DNA of 64,000 nt from Perognathus longimembris pacificus (Eukaryota; Chordata; Mammalia; Rodentia; Heteromyidae). Both the position numbers and the translations under genes were made by a program. The first letter of the stretch is position 1; each line of letters begins with the position of its first letter. The DNA lies in assembly GCF_023159225.1 (NCBI RefSeq), contig NC_063171.1:37665378-37729377 (forward strand), written 5' to 3'. The notes under the pieces are model-generated. The model saw only the letters and a list, made by a program, of their open reading frames with translations. It was not told the DNA's origin and did no database searches. This document shows, in pieces, positions 22,726-35,249 of the stretch.

Positions 22726-23424
22726 AAAAATCTGTAGCAAATAGAATGAATGCACTCTCTAAAACAGTGTTTATGTTCATAGTAGTTCCTATAATTTGTA
22801 AGTACTATTTCTCGATGTCTTTAGACATCATTTTGACCATCCTAGAAATGGGCTGGGACTTTTCTTTCTGCAGTGGAGCTACTGTTCTGTGAGGCCTCGT
22901 TGAAGGAACAGCAAGACATGCAGTATTGCGTCAAGGAAATTGATAACCTTAAGCAGAGAAGCAGCAGCCACTCTATGGGAACAACACAGACCTGTGTCTG
23001 AAGCACATGTCTTGCAGTTCTCTTGGGACAAGTTCTAGATCTCTCTGAGCCTTGCTCCTCTCACCTAGCAAGAAATCCACATCACACTTAGAATTAGTGA
23101 GATGTGTAAGCGTGTGTACAACATTGGATACAGAGTAAATGCATATACACGTGCTAGCCTCTTTGTTTAAGGATGTCTCTTTCAACAGATCTCCTTCATA
23201 CTGAATGTACTGAGTTTAGGTTCTTGGAGACTGTGCATAGGCACTTGGAAGATATAGCTATGGACCTGATATTTATATCCCCTGAAAATACTTGCACACG
23301 GTGGAGTCCTAGTGGAAGTAAAAATGCGTTTAATGCATTTTAAATGATGGTAGTTATATTCAAGGGGCACTTTCTTCTCCCTGTGGTCACTGTGGGAACC
23401 CTAGGTTTGTCGTCCCCTCCCCCC

Positions 23425-23426
<2 letters not shown>
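22726..23426. other. Unassigned DNA
   Basis: Nothing recognised, apart from a short palindrome GATGTCTTTAGACATC near 22816-22831. Confidence 0.4.

Positions 23427-23471
<45 letters not shown>
23427..23471. repeat. (GT)n microsatellite
   Basis: About 22 GT units next to a C-rich run. Confidence 0.96.
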
Positions 23472-23473
<2 letters not shown>

Positions 23474-24049
23474 GGTGTGGGGAATGAACAGAAAAGCTTT
23501 AGTCTGGCCTTTTAATCCAATCTTGAGTCCAGCCCCAGAAGCAAGGCTTTCTAGGCCCTGTGAAAAAGGGGTGGGTGCAGGCCAAGTGTGTCTATCTGAG
23601 GAAGGCAGGTAGATGTCTTCAAAGAAAGAATTAGGCTGGAAAGAAACCCCTGGGGAGCTATAAGGAGACTAGGGCATGCCTGCTGCATTCCTGCCCAGGG
23701 CCCTTTCTGAGAGAATTCCCTTGCTTGATCTGACTCTCAAGGGAGCATCTTTGGGAAATCACTAACACTACTCATCTTGTCTTCCTTCAGTTGCATCTAT
23801 AGACCACTTTCAGAAGGGAAATATGCTATCCAAAAGAGCAGACAATTTAGAACTCATTATATTTATTTGGAGGGAACAAGAAGGTTGTTTCTTTTCTAAT
23901 AATTCCATACAAACTTCTGACAATACTTTTATTAATTTTACTTAAATGTGCCCCTAACGGCAGAAGAGAATGACTGACTGCTTAACCACTAGATTGCAAG
24001 AAGTTAAGTCTAAAGTGGTCTGAGCCAACAGCTATGTGCATAGGACCAT
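23472..24049. other. Unassigned DNA
   Basis: I see no feature here. Confidence 0.4.
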
Positions 24050-24432
24050 GTAAAATTATACTTATCGAAATGAACTCCCAAGAAATGGGAACAAGAGGGT
24101 TTTTTCATTGTATTGTTTAAAGTTATTTCTTTTTTCTTCCTTTTTTCCCCCTTTGATTTATTCCCTGTTGTCATTATTTTTTATTTCTCTACCTTTTATT
24201 TATCTGATTTGGGGAAGGGAAGAGGAATCACAGAATCAGTGGAACAAAAGGTGAACCAATCCAGCAGAGACACTCACTAGACACCATGTTAGCAATGAAC
24301 TATACAACTTGGGGGGAGGGGAGCCAGGAGAAGGGGGTAACACTGTTCAAAAAGAAATGTCCTCATTACCCTACTTATATAACTGTAACCCCTCTGTTCA
24401 TCACTTTTACAATAAAATTTATTTTTTTAAGT
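24050..24432 (+). mobile_element. L1 3'UTR
   Basis: Blocks 'cactcactagacaccatg', 'gaactatacaacttgggggg', 'ctgttcaaaaagaaatgtcc' and 'ataactgtaacccctctgtt' end in 'caataaaattt'. The same order is found at 34400-34765. Confidence 0.8.
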
Positions 24433-24659
24433 AGTTGGTCTTGAGACAAAGGCAGTCTTCTGAAATCTCCATTTGGTACAAAAGATATAAATATTGTTAT
24501 CTGGCCTCAACCCTTAGAGTAAAATGGAAGCCTGGCATGCTATGCATCTAAAGTTCCTTCACATAACAAAATACATAATACAGCAGAGCTATCTTCATGT
24601 AAAAATGAGATCAGAGTCCCTGAATATCCATCAAAGAATAAAAGGAAGTGAATCACTCA

Positions 24660-24785
24660 ACCCACAATGTTGCTTATTCACTCATTCAACAAATATTAAT
24701 TGGGTGCCTACTATGTGCTAAGCGTCAAACTAGATATGGTGATGAGCCAGAGGAAGCAGAGAGCTACCACAGAAATACCTGCAGA
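24660..24785 (-). mobile_element. L2 LINE 3'-end fragment
   Basis: 'ttcactcattcaacaaatat' with 'gggtgcctactatgtgctaa' is the antisense L2 terminus. Confidence 0.8.
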
Positions 24786-25009
24786 ATTCACCTGTGAATG
24801 AAGCGCAACCTAGGAGGCAAGAAAGGTCTGGGCCTGGGAGGGTACACTTCTCCAGGGAGCTCAAGCAAAGCTTCCTCAAGGATGTGTATCTTCCTAGAAG
24901 GTACAAGGAGTTTCATTTGGCTAGTTCCATACATGTATATAATATACTTTGAACAAGTTTGCCCCCTCTGTCCTACTCCCTTCACACTCCTCTTTCTCCC
25001 AGTATCTTC

Positions 25010-25011
<2 letters not shown>

Positions 25012-25046
<35 letters not shown>

Positions 25047-25062
25047 TACACACACACACACG
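25012..25062. repeat. (CA)n microsatellite
   Basis: Imperfect CA units with 'ta' and 'cg' interruptions. Confidence 0.95.
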
Positions 25063-25166
25063 CACCACATGCACACATATAATTACATTTTCTTCCCAGT
25101 ATCCTCTTTCCCGCGCAACCCTTCTGGTTCACCTGCCAATTCCACTTTTATCCGAATGTCCTACTA

Positions 25167-25204
25167 TTATTATTTATCATCATCATCATCATCATCATCA
25201 TCAA
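25167..25204. repeat. (CAT)n microsatellite
   Basis: About 12 trinucleotide units. Confidence 0.93.
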
Positions 25205-26229
25205 CACCATTATCAACATTGTTTGATCTTGATTTTACAAACTAGTAAACCATTTTTTTTGACTTTTTGAGCTTGACTTAATGCCAGCACGATGATCTCT
25301 AGTTGTAGCCATTTTCCTGCAAATGACATTTGTTTCATTCTTCTTTATAGAGGAGGAGTACTCTGTTACACTACATTTTTCTTACATATTCATTTGTCTC
25401 TGGGCATGTTGGCTGATTGCAAAGCTCCATTCTGTGCAGTGAGACGCACGTGTACTCAGGTAACCCGCTTATATTGGTGTATTCCCAAGCGTGGTGCAAA
25501 GGTGTCATGAGTAAATCTGTTTTCAGTGTTTGGAAACTCTATGCTAATTTCCACAGTGGTTACACTAATTTATATTTCCAATGATAGTGCATGAAGGGGT
25601 CTCTCCTTCGTCCACCTCCTCACCACAATTATTATGTGCTTTCTTCATGATTGCCATTGTGGCTATGGTGAGATGGTGAGTGTAGTCTTTATTTGAATTT
25701 TCTTTCTAACTAAAGATATTGAACATTCCTTCAAGTATCTCTTAGCCATTTGTACTACCTCTCTGAACAGTCTGTTTGATTCATTCGTCCAGTTATTGAT
25801 TGCATTGATTATTTGTTCTTTTGGTGTTTGAATTTTGAGTTCTTTGTGGATTCTAATTGTCTTTGTATATTACAAACATGAATCCTTCATCCAATGAAAA
25901 ACGCTGGCAAATATTTCCTCTCATTCTATGGATCTCTACATTCTGATCATTGTTTTCTCTATTATACAGAAGCTTTGGGACATGTGTCTTGACTTGAATA
26001 TAAATGAAATGTTTGGAAATACTAGGGGGAAATGAAGAAATAAGCTACAGAGGGAGAGAAACACCATCCATTAAGTTCTTGTGTTGGAAGGAGAAATGCC
26101 ATGGATGATGAACTGAAAAGGAAGTTCGCTTGGACTATGAAGAATAAGAGGAAGCTGATAAGATATGAAGGTGGGTAGAGAAGCAGGTAGAAAGATTCAA
26201 AAAGGCCTTCAAGTCCCTCCAAGGGGTTT

Positions 26230-27190
26230 TTGTTTCTATCTCCTCAAAAGGGGAATCCAGGAAACTATGGAGGGATTTAAGCCAAAGAACAACATGATCA
26301 GATATGCATTTTAGAAAGATTACTGCAGCTGCTGCTCAGAGAGCCGGGTGGAAGGCTGCCAAGAAAGACGCCGGAGCTGAGTCAGAAGTCACCACCAGGA
26401 GTTGTCAAAAGCCATATTAGGTTGAACTAAGGTGATAATGGTGGCAGTGAGTGGTAATGGGATACAGAGAGGAACAGATCGTTCTAGAAGTATTTGAGAG
26501 ATGATATATGGAGTATTTTTTGATAGATTAGACATGATGCAAAGGGAAAAAAGTGAACAAGGATGGATCCAAGATTCTGGTTTGTGGGCCATTTGCAGAG
26601 TTGGGAAATAATAGAAAAAGGCAGATAGGAGGAAGACAAGGGTAAGTTTAGTATTGAGGTGCTTTTGTGATGTCCACCACCGTATTAAGCTTTAGAAAGC
26701 TGGAGCAGCATCTGGATTGCTTTAATTTTGAGACTTTTCTGCATTCCAGAAGAATTTGAAGCCAAAATTACAGATGAGGTCACCTAGGACAAAGTGGAGG
26801 GAGAAAAGAGGAAGGGCCAAAGAATGAGCTAATGGGGATTTCAATTCTAGCACTGTACAGAGGAGTTAGAGAAGGACTGGCAGGAAAGGTAGGAAGGAAG
26901 CCAGGATATTATAATGTATAATTATAATCTCCCAGGGAAAGGAGTGTTTGGGCATGGATAGAGCATCACATGCTGCTGAGAAGTCAAAAAGGATGATAAT
27001 GAGACTAACTGCCATGGAGTTTGATAATGGAGCTCTTGTTTTTGTGGAGTATCATGGTAAAAATGAGATCACAAGGGACTGTGGAGGGAGCAGGAGGTCA
27101 GCAAAGCAAGGGAATGCATGCAGGCAACTCTCAGAAGAACATATGAGAAGGGATGAGGAGAAGGTGGTGAGCTGGAAGGTATAAGGAACC
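26230..27190 (-). mobile_element. L2 LINE internal fragment
   Basis: Antisense L2 coding region in order: 'agaacaacatgatcagatat', 'cattttagaaagattactgc', then 'acatgctgctgagaagtcaa' and 'gatcacaagggactgtggag'. No frame is intact. Confidence 0.7.
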
Positions 27191-28057
27191 AGACAAGGAC
27201 GTCTCTTGTTTTTCTTATTTGTAATGGTTAGAGGAAAATTTCAGAAGTAAATACCAATAAACAATCATTTCTATAAACCCTGGTTTCAACAAGGATAAAT
27301 TCACAGCCATTAGGTTACATCTGGAGCTCTAACTATTTTATTTGACTTTTAGCGGGAGAGTTGTGAACGTATTTGAAAGGCATTTGGGAATACAGTCATG
27401 GAGAGATCGAGAGTTTGATTATTCAGGAGAGAGAAAGACACCAGTTTTTAAAAAAAGCATAAATGACAGCCCAGGTTTCTGAGAAGGTGGAAGGGACATT
27501 GGATAGAACATGCAGCCGAAAGCATGGAATTTAAGTACTAGAGGATCAGTTCTCCTAGTGCTTGTGGTAGGCAGAAGTGCTCTCATCTGGACAATGACAA
27601 TACTTCATCTGATGATGGTTGTTGTGGCAGCTTTTCCTCTTGTTACTTCTTTCAAAATAAGGTGGCTAGGTCATGGGGAGACGGGCTGGGGTGAAGAACA
27701 GTTGGATGTTTGAGAAGAGTACAGAAATGTGGGTTAATTCGTGTGGAAACCTAGAGAATGATAATAGCTGAGACGTAGAATATATATTGGCTATGGTGAG
27801 GACCCTGGGGAAGAGGCAGGTTGCTCCGAGATTACACATTCATTTCACATACTGAACACATGCATGCTGGTGAGTCTGGCTTGTAGATAGATTCCCTTGT
27901 GGAGTAATACATCTGTGTTCATCCATATAGGTGCATTTTACCACCTTCTGAGCACGTGGTTTGTATATAAATATCAGAAAAGGGAGGTGGCTTTAATCCT
28001 TAAAATATTGATGTGTTTTTAGGCCGTTGCTACTGGTTATGCATTAATTGGTTCAAG
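27191..28057. other. Unassigned DNA, possibly more decayed L2
   Basis: The first half (to about 27720) may continue the L2. The remainder is not recognised. Confidence 0.3.
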
Positions 28058-28071
28058 GCGCCACCTGCTGG
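28058..28071 (-). promoter_or_regulatory. CTCF-type binding motif
   Basis: The minus strand reads CCAGCAGGTGGCGC, which satisfies every position of the degenerate CTCF core CCASYAGRKGGCRS. It lies in apparently non-repetitive DNA just beside a decayed SINE. Both CpG and core are intact. Binding is predicted, not shown. Confidence 0.6.
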
Positions 28072-28194
28072 AAAGCTTGTTGATATTGACCAGACTTGAG
28101 TTTTTCCAGTGCAAATCTAAAACCTATCTTCTTGAAAAGCCTATTGTTCTTGCTTACATTTTCCTTAAGGATTGTGAGTTTCATTTTTTCCACA

Positions 28195-28385
28195 TCCATA
28201 TCCTTTTTTGGAGGTGGTCCTGGGAATGGAAAGGGCTTCACCAAGCACCTCACTATTTGTGCACATCTACAGTCCTTTTGTGTTTTCATTTGTTTTCCAG
28301 ATAGAGTCTTCCTTGGACCTGAATCTCCTGCCACCATCTCCCAAATAGCTCTGATTACAAGTATGCACAGCCACACCTGATGTAG
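28195..28385 (-). mobile_element. Old ID-B1 composite SINE
   Basis: The decayed antisense ID part ('gggaatggaaagggcttcac') is followed by the antisense B1 end ('aaatagctctgattacaagt', 'atgcacagccacacctga'). Part of the 107-residue minus-strand frame at 28053-28376 is translated SINE. Confidence 0.6.
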
Positions 28386-28879
28386 GTACTCTATTTCTGT
28401 ATTTGTGAATCAAAGCATCAAAACATCAAAACGTGTTCTTTTCTGAACTGATTTTGGTCTTCTGGTCACACACCATGTCTATCATGTTTAAATATATTTG
28501 TTGTCCCTAAGCATCAGCCTCAGTCGGGACATGAAAGAAGAGAAATAAAATTCCAGGTGTATCTAAAATTGTATACATAAGAACTAGATTGGTGGTTATA
28601 GATTTATAAAGTATGAATGTGTAGACCAACTTTATCTTGTGTAGCCTTGCTCCTTACTGAGCTTGTTGTACAGTTTGGGAGGCAGACATCGAGTCAGTCA
28701 CCCTAACACAAGGAATTCACTGTTCCAGAAAGTACTGGAGGCTCTTTTGGAAGAAGCAGCATGAGGGGACAACAGAGTCATACCAGGCAGGTTCTGAGAA
28801 TGGAACCTGATGTTGACAGCTAGACTGAGCGGTGGACACAGTTGCTGCTTACCCTTTTAAAGGCGTTTATGTTTTATCC
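28386..28879. other. Unassigned DNA
   Basis: Nothing recognised. Confidence 0.4.
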
Positions 28880-29640
28880 AAGAACAAATACCAGCCAGTG
28901 AAAGCTTTTATATGAGGGGGCAGGGACAGGATGACAAAACTTAGGTTTATAGTTTAGAAAGATTATTCCTGTTGGAATTAGGAAAAGGGCTTGAGGGAAG
29001 CCAGGATGAAGACAAATTTAAATGAATTTAAAGGTAGGTGCCATCTGGCATAGGCTCATATTAGGTAGTGGAGGGAAAGAGAGGAAATGAGGCATACTAA
29101 TGACATCGAATGGATAAAACTGGATAGAAACGGGTGTGAAATAGGAGGGAAAGAGCAGGGTGGGATGACTCCTGGCTTTTTGAGCAGGTGGGATTGCCAT
29201 ATGATGAGATAAGGAGAACAAGGGGAGAGGTAGATCCTCCAAAATGACCTGGGAGAGCAAACTCCTCCCACTTTGGACATGCTGAATTTGACATGTCTAA
29301 AAATGTGCAAGTAACTATTCCTAAGAGGCCACTGAGGTACAAGCCTGGATCTCTGAAGAGAAATCTAAGCCAGAGATACAAAGTAGGAATGGCCAGGCTG
29401 TTGGGAGTAAATTAATGTCTTGAGAGTGGTTGATATCTTATCAAATGCAGGGCAAGCAAAGAAGAATGGCTGAGAAGGAGCACTGAGGAACCCATCATTT
29501 AAGAAATTGTCAGAGGGGGTAGAAGCCAGGAAATGAGACTGGCTAGAGATGTAGGTAGAAAACAGGGAGGGCTGGTGCCAGAGCCAATGAAAAACAACTC
29601 TCAAAAGGGCATATGTGCAGCAGGATTCAATGTGTCTGAG
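28880..29640 (-). mobile_element. L2 LINE internal fragment
   Basis: Antisense L2 order includes 'gtttagaaagattattcctg', 'gatgactcctggctttttga' and 'ggacatgctgaatttgacat'. Several overlapping minus-strand frames here are relics of, or shadows in, this LINE. Confidence 0.65.
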
Positions 29641-29906
29641 GACGGGGGCGATATTTTCCTTTGCGTTTAGTAATGTGTGGCTTGTCAGAGGATTTTCCCT
29701 TGGAGTGACAGAAGTAGACTTCAGAGAGCAAGTGAGTGGAAGCTGAGGACATGTGTAGAATTAAAATAGTTGTGAAGTGGGAGGGAGTGATATTTAGTTT
29801 TTTAGATAGGAAATGCTTAAATACACAAATTCCACAAATGAAGAAAGGCGGGCAGAATCAGGAAAGAAACAATCAATAGTTATGCCTTTAAGTAGGAAGC
29901 CAAAGT

Positions 29907-29965
29907 TGATAATGGTGATGATGATGATGGTGATGATGATGACTACGATGATGATGATGATGACT

Positions 29966-30003
<38 letters not shown>
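29907..30003. repeat. (GAT)n microsatellite
   Basis: About 30 ATG/GAT units with 'gac' interruptions. Frames through it encode poly-Met and are not genes. Confidence 0.96.
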
Positions 30004-30004
<1 letters not shown>

Positions 30005-30195
30005 TGTTATGTATTTTTTTCATGCAGGATACATTCTAAGAGCATTATCCCAAATGATTTCTTTGCAACTTATCTAAGAGACATTATTGTTATTATTATT
30101 ATCCTGCTTTTTGAAATGAGGAAGCTGAGGTACAGATAGATATGGAGAGTAGCAAGAACTAGGTAGTAAGGGAGGAGTTCGAATATGAGTCTAGC
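30005..30195 (-). mobile_element. MIR SINE
   Basis: 'attatcccaaatgatttctt', 'gaaatgaggaagctgaggta' and 'gtaagggaggagttcgaata' are the antisense MIR blocks in order. Confidence 0.8.
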
Positions 30196-30661
30196 TTGAG
30201 ATTTGCATAGTTGGCTACAACCGACTTGGGCACTGAAAGGGGAGGGATTTCCCTCTGCAATGTGCCTGGAGAAAGTAGACAGGGCAGCTACAGCTGCTGG
30301 CCAGTGTCTACTTCCATGTCATTGACTTACTAGGGAAGTCCACATTATCCTTTGATTATAAAATGTTCCTTACAGATTCATGAATTAAAGTCTAGTCCAC
30401 AGACCATTTTGGAAGGCTCTGAAGACTTGAAGGGTAGGGCTTAGCTAGAGGAAGTAACTGGGAGGCAAGTCCTTGGAGCTGTCTTGTCCCTGTCTCTGTT
30501 CTATCCATCTGTGTTTTGCTTCCTATTCAATATGGTGTGAGGAATCTCTCCATCATCACATGTATCTGCTGCCATGATGTCCTGAGATGGGCATGAGGAT
30601 AATCAACTATGGAATGAATGAACCCCCTGACACCATGAGTCCAAATAAATCATTTATCTCA
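30196..30661. other. Unassigned DNA
   Basis: No feature supported. Confidence 0.4.
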
Positions 30662-30967
30662 TTTAAGTTCAAGAGCTTATGCCTGTAATCCCAGCTATTT
30701 AGGACACAGAGATGAGAAGGAGTGTAGTTCAAAGTAAGACCAGTCACGAAGTTAGAAATTTTCCATCTCAACAAACAAGCTGAGTACGGTAACACAGGTA
30801 TGCAATCCCAGCTGTGTGGGAGGGTTGTAGTCTAAGGCTAGCCCTAAGCACAAAGTGTTCAAAAGAGAACTAAAGCAAATGGATTAGGGAAGGTGTGACA
30901 CAAGTGTTAGAGAACTTGCCTAGCAAACTCAAGGCCTTGAGTTCAAACTTCCATACTACCAAAGAAG
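30662..30967 (+). mobile_element. B1-B1-ID trimeric SINE
   Basis: First 7SL/B1-like unit 'atgcctgtaatcccagctat'; second unit 'taacacaggtatgcaatccc' (from about 30780); third, ID-like unit 'agagaacttgcctagcaaac' (from about 30885). It is diverged but the order is clear. Confidence 0.7.
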
Positions 30968-31199
30968 CCTACTAATAAGAGTAACAATTATAGATGTGTT
31001 GTCTTTCTTCTTAATTGCCTTTGTGTTGGTGCATTGATCTACTGTAATCTGTAGAGTCACACTTGAGCCAGAATGTGCGCCACCAGCTCTTGAGGTTTTC
31101 AAGGCTTCAAGCTCAGACTAGAAAGACACTTTTGGCTTCTGTGGGCCTGGACTTCTCTTCATACATTACATTCCTTGTAATAAGGAAATACGAATAATC

Positions 31200-31300
31200 C
31201 TCTCTCTCTCTCTCCCTCCATATTTACATATAAAATCTGTCTTTTTCTCTACGTACACACACACACATACACACACACACACACGCACGCACGCACGCAG
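31200..31300. repeat. (CT)n and (CA/CGCA)n microsatellites
   Basis: A CT tract at 31200-31215 and a CA tract at 31255-31298 ending in CGCA units. Confidence 0.93.
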
Positions 31301-33073
31301 TATTTTCCAGTCCAGGTTCTACCCTGCTTGGCTGTGCATTCACATGGGTAACTTGTCGCAAATCCTGCTTTGTCCTTTCTCTTTTCTTCCAATCTTTTTG
31401 GCTCCATTAAATTTCTCTTTGCCTCTACCACAGCAACAAATATGCGGATTCTTTTCATTGTGCAAAACAATATAATGGAGCATTTCATACTTCGAGAATA
31501 GCCTTGTATTGTTGTAGCTAATTCACAAAATTCCTCTTACTGTTATAACTGCTTTGGGGCCTAGCCATGAGTCTTCCTTCTAACTTTGTGTTCGAGCTCA
31601 ACTAGCTTCTCTTCTACGGTCTTCCATGGAAAAACACCTGCCAATGTTTGAAAGGCCCACCTCCCGTGTTCCTCCCACACTCACATACCTGGATCCCAGA
31701 CTCCAAACTCTTCAACTCTCAGCTTTCTTTGGGTTTGTACCCAGGCTCCTGATTGCTACAACAGAAAATCCCATGACTATAAACTCAAGTCATGGACTTT
31801 GCCTAAGTTCTCCATATTGCTTTACAAACTATGCTCCTTAGTCAACTTCTGCAAATTTGAATAATAATTCCTTCAGCATTGCCTCATTTTTCTCATACAG
31901 CTGGTCCCTATGCATCTGGACTCACATAGTAATTTTATTTGCATTCTTTTTTCATAAAATGTATTAAATCCAGTAGACAGAGACTTGTCCAGTCGTCTGA
32001 ACTAGTGTTTGATAGTGAGCTGTTCAAATGATATTCGTGAGTTTTAACTTTTGATACTGTGAATATAACCACTTTTGGAAAAGCTTCTTTGCTTATATGA
32101 TTAACTCAGGGAGCTAAAGATAACCCAAGGATATAAAGATGAAAACACTGTAGATTTAAGATGGGCCTGAAATCAAGTGGCAGGTGTCCTTATAAGGAAA
32201 ATGAAGAGGAAGGTTTGAGTCATAACTATGATACCTATGTAAAGATGAGAGTTCTGGATCCCCAACACAAGGAACCCATTCAGGGGGACTGAGACTATGT
32301 TCACATGTTGACCTTGATTTTGTACTTCCAGTCTCCAAAACTTTGAGAGACTAAGAAGCTGCTATGTATGAACCCTTGAGTTTGGAGGAAAATGATTTTG
32401 ACATGTATTAGTGACCAAAACCCTTGAGAAAACAACTTAAAGAAAAGATGATTTTTTTTTGTTTTCGATTACAGGAAAACAGTCCAACTCTTGGCTATGA
32501 AAGAGAGCAGATAAATAAACCTGTTGCTGGGTATAGATGTGAGTCAGTGGAGATTGGTGTGTTCTTAGTGGAAATAGTAGACTATGTTCTATGCTAATAA
32601 AGCTAGTCAAGGAGAGGGAGGTCCAGGAGAGGAAAGGGATGATGTCAGGTTTCCAAGTCCTGTGGAACGTGAGAAAAGATGGAGTCCCACACTCAAGGGA
32701 GAGAAGGTACCTTGGGTGTATATTGGGAAGGGTTCCTTCTCTCTCTTGCAGCAGAGGGGAAATAGGTACATAGGACTGTGTTTGTTGGGGAGCAGGACAC
32801 AGCATTTCACATGTAACCCTCTTTTTTCTCATGGAGACTTGAGCTGAAATCATTAGCTGAAAACAAGTGAACAGTTTATTGGGTCTATTCTTCTTCTGAT
32901 AACAGTGAAACTAATTTCTCTTATTACCAAGTCAATATCTATCTTACATCTGCCCATACTTGTTGAATTTTCCCTTCTATTTGGCACAGACAGCTTTCCC
33001 TTCATTGGTGCTTTTCCCCCTTTCTGAAAGTAGTCAGTTGTCATAACCGGTAGTTTTGGAATATTTTAAAAAT

Positions 33074-33075
<2 letters not shown>
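31301..33075. other. Unassigned DNA
   Basis: AT-rich, with no repeat that I can name. A 138-residue minus-strand frame (32437-32853) overlaps equally long plus-strand frames and has no domain, so I do not call it. Confidence 0.4.

Positions 33076-33130
<55 letters not shown>
33076..33130. repeat. (GT)n microsatellite
   Basis: About 27 GT units with one 'tt' interruption at the start. Confidence 0.97.
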
Positions 33131-33132
<2 letters not shown>

Positions 33133-33404
33133 CAATAATTGTCCCAAGTTCATGTTTTTAGGATAGGTCACTACAGCTGAGTATATAAGGTGAAAAACTC
33201 ATATTTTTTAGATTATAGAGGGGTTTAAAAAAGGCTCTGGAAGAGACAGATATATGCAAAAGAGCATTTCTTTAGAGCAATGTAGAAGGAAGGAAGAATG
33301 GAGATGACTAGTGGGAAAATTTAAGTTTTTCTGTGCCTTGTGGTATATAACGTTCATTTCCATGTTGCAAAACCTTTTAATAAAATTTATATTCGTCATT
33401 GTCT

Positions 33405-33850
33405 TCATCAGTTCAGGCTGGTGTAACATAGGAGGAGTGGTTTATAAGCAGCAGAAATTTATTTCCTACAGCTTTGGAGGTTGGGAAACCCCAGTTCAAG
33501 GTGGACTAAGTTTCCAGTTGGGTCCTGTTTTCTGGCTACCCGATGGTCCTTGCTTTCTACACCTTCTGACAGAGGAAGGTGAGGGAGGAGAACTCCCCTG
33601 GGCCTCCTTCACTGGTGTGAGCACTAATCCCATGAGGGATGCCAACAGGGAATAGGGCTGCAGAGTCCTGGCTTATTGCTCCATTCTGTTTCACAACAGT
33701 ATGCTTTGTGGCCGTCAAGTTTCTTTTTAAAAATTTTCATTCCCACAAAATACTAGAATCTCCCAAAGGCCCCATCTCCCAATGCCATCACTGTCAGGGC
33801 TAGAAGTCTAGCTTATGCATTTGGGGAGACCTCACAGTTGCAAGTGCAGG
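33405..33850 (+). repeat. Ancient interspersed repeat, family not assigned
   Basis: It starts 'catcagttcaggctggtgta', continues 'ggtttataagcagcagaaat' and ends with 'ctcccaaaggccccatctcc'. This is a longer copy of the family at 3045-3290. The 114-residue frame at 33311-33655 lies partly in it. Confidence 0.6.
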
Positions 33851-33974
33851 GTCTACCCAAGGGGCCCTATGCATATTGAGGTTACATGATTAGAAATTGT
33901 GGGGTAAATATTACAGATGGGGTGGGGGAAAATAATGTATAGCAGCTATTTATAAAGTATAATTAGAGTCATAA

Positions 33975-34765
33975 AAATCAGTGCTCAACATTGTTTACCA
34001 TAGCAAAGACACAGAATCAACCTAGATGCCTCTCAGTGGAGGAAAGGGTCAAGAAACTGTGATATACATACACAATGGAATTCTATGCTTCCATCAGAAA
34101 GAATGACATTGCCCCACTCGTAAGGAAATGGAAAGACTATACTAAGTAAGCCAGACTCAAAGAAACATAGGCTGCATGGTTTCCCTCATTTGTAATAATT
34201 AGAATGTGCCTATAAATGTATAAGTAAACCCAATGGATAGCAAAAGACAAAAAAGTTACACTTGGACACGATAAATTAGACAAGAGTAAATATTCATTCA
34301 ATGGACCAAAGGAGGATATTCTTAGGAGATCACAAAGGCTCAATAACTATGTGGATATGATCATATAAAATGATGCTTATGGAAAGAAACTCTAAGAACT
34401 GGAAATGAGGTGCTTTTTTTCTTTTACTTTTTGTGTTTTTTTCCCCGTTTTTCCCCTTTTATCACTGTTTTTGATTTCTGTACCTTTCATCTTGCATGTA
34501 AGTTTATCTGATATGAGGAAGGTAAGGTGAAGCACAGAAATGGTGGGACAAAGGATGAATTAATTCAGCAGTGATCCTCACTAGACACTACATTGGAAAT
34601 GAACTATACAACTTAGGAGGGAGGAGGATCAGGAGGGGAAAAATGGAGAAAATGAGGGAGGAAGTCACACTGTTCAAAAAGAAATGTACCCATTACCTGA
34701 TTTACATAACTATAACCCCTGTGTACATCACCTTTACAATATCCTACAAGATCCTACCAGCCAGC
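33975..34765 (+). mobile_element. L1 ORF2 end plus 3'UTR
   Basis: 'accatagcaaagacacagaa', 'caatggaattctatgcttcc' and 'cgtaaggaaatggaaagact' are the end of ORF2. The 3'UTR then follows with the same blocks as 24050-24432. Frames are broken. Confidence 0.85.
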
Positions 34766-34968
34766 TTCAAGTATTACACCAGCCCAAATCAAAGAACACC
34801 GTGACTAATATTTTCAGTTTCTTTGAAGACTCCTGCGTGAATCTTCGTGCACCCATCCCCCTCTCATACCTCAGGAGTAACTAGTCATAGTTTTATCTCA
34901 TTTATAGCTTCTTTTAAATAGCATGTTGCTATGTTACTTCATTTTGCTTGTTTGTAAATTTCATCTTT

Positions 34969-35165
34969 TTTTTTTTGCCAGTCCTAGAGCTTGAACTCAG
35001 GGCCTGAGCACTGTCCCTGGCTTCTTTTTGCTCAAGGCTACCACTCTACCATTTGAGCCACAGCATCACTTCTGTCTTTTTCTGTATATGTGGTGCTGAG
35101 GAATCAAACTCAGGGCTTCATGCATGTTGGCAAGCACTCTACCACTAGGCCACATTCCCAGCTCC
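34969..35165 (-). mobile_element. IDL-Geo dimeric SINE
   Basis: The antisense Geo monomer then the antisense ID monomer, with poly(T) at the left. Imperfect flanking repeats ('tgtaaatttca' near 34953, 'tgtaaacttca' at 35166) indicate an older insertion. Confidence 0.92.
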
Positions 35166-35210
35166 TGTAAACTTCACTTTAAGAGAAACATTCATCCATG
35201 GATGGTTTTT

Positions 35211-35241
35211 GTTATCATCATCATCATCATCATCATCATCA
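35211..35241. repeat. (ATC)n microsatellite
   Basis: Ten trinucleotide units. Confidence 0.93.
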
Positions 35242-35249
35242 CTATTATT

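Larger units (their letters stand above)
24905..25985 (-). mobile_element. Old L1, 3'UTR and ORF2 end, antisense
   Basis: The 3'UTR-like block (24905-25010) is followed by microsatellites. Antisense ORF2 sequence then runs over 25270-25985 ('gatgatctctagttgtagcc', 'attttcctgcaaatgacatt', 'gttacactaatttatatttcc', 'tctcttagccatttgtacta'). All frames are broken. Confidence 0.75.

Noticed and set aside
24788..25270. Overlapping frames rich in Thr-His, His-Thr or Cys-Val
   Set aside because: They are translations of the CA/GT microsatellite. The same holds near 6318, 16421 and 61610.
28053..28376. A 107-residue minus-strand frame with a Lys-rich end
   Set aside because: Much of it is translated antisense SINE (28195-28385), and the rest matches no family that I know.
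32437..32853. A 138-residue minus-strand frame
   Set aside because: Comparable frames overlap on the plus strand and there is no recognisable domain.
25167..35241. Regularly spaced short repeats that might suggest an array
   Set aside because: They are simple trinucleotide microsatellites (CAT/GAT/ATC). There are no unique spacers, and CRISPR arrays are not expected in a mammalian genome.
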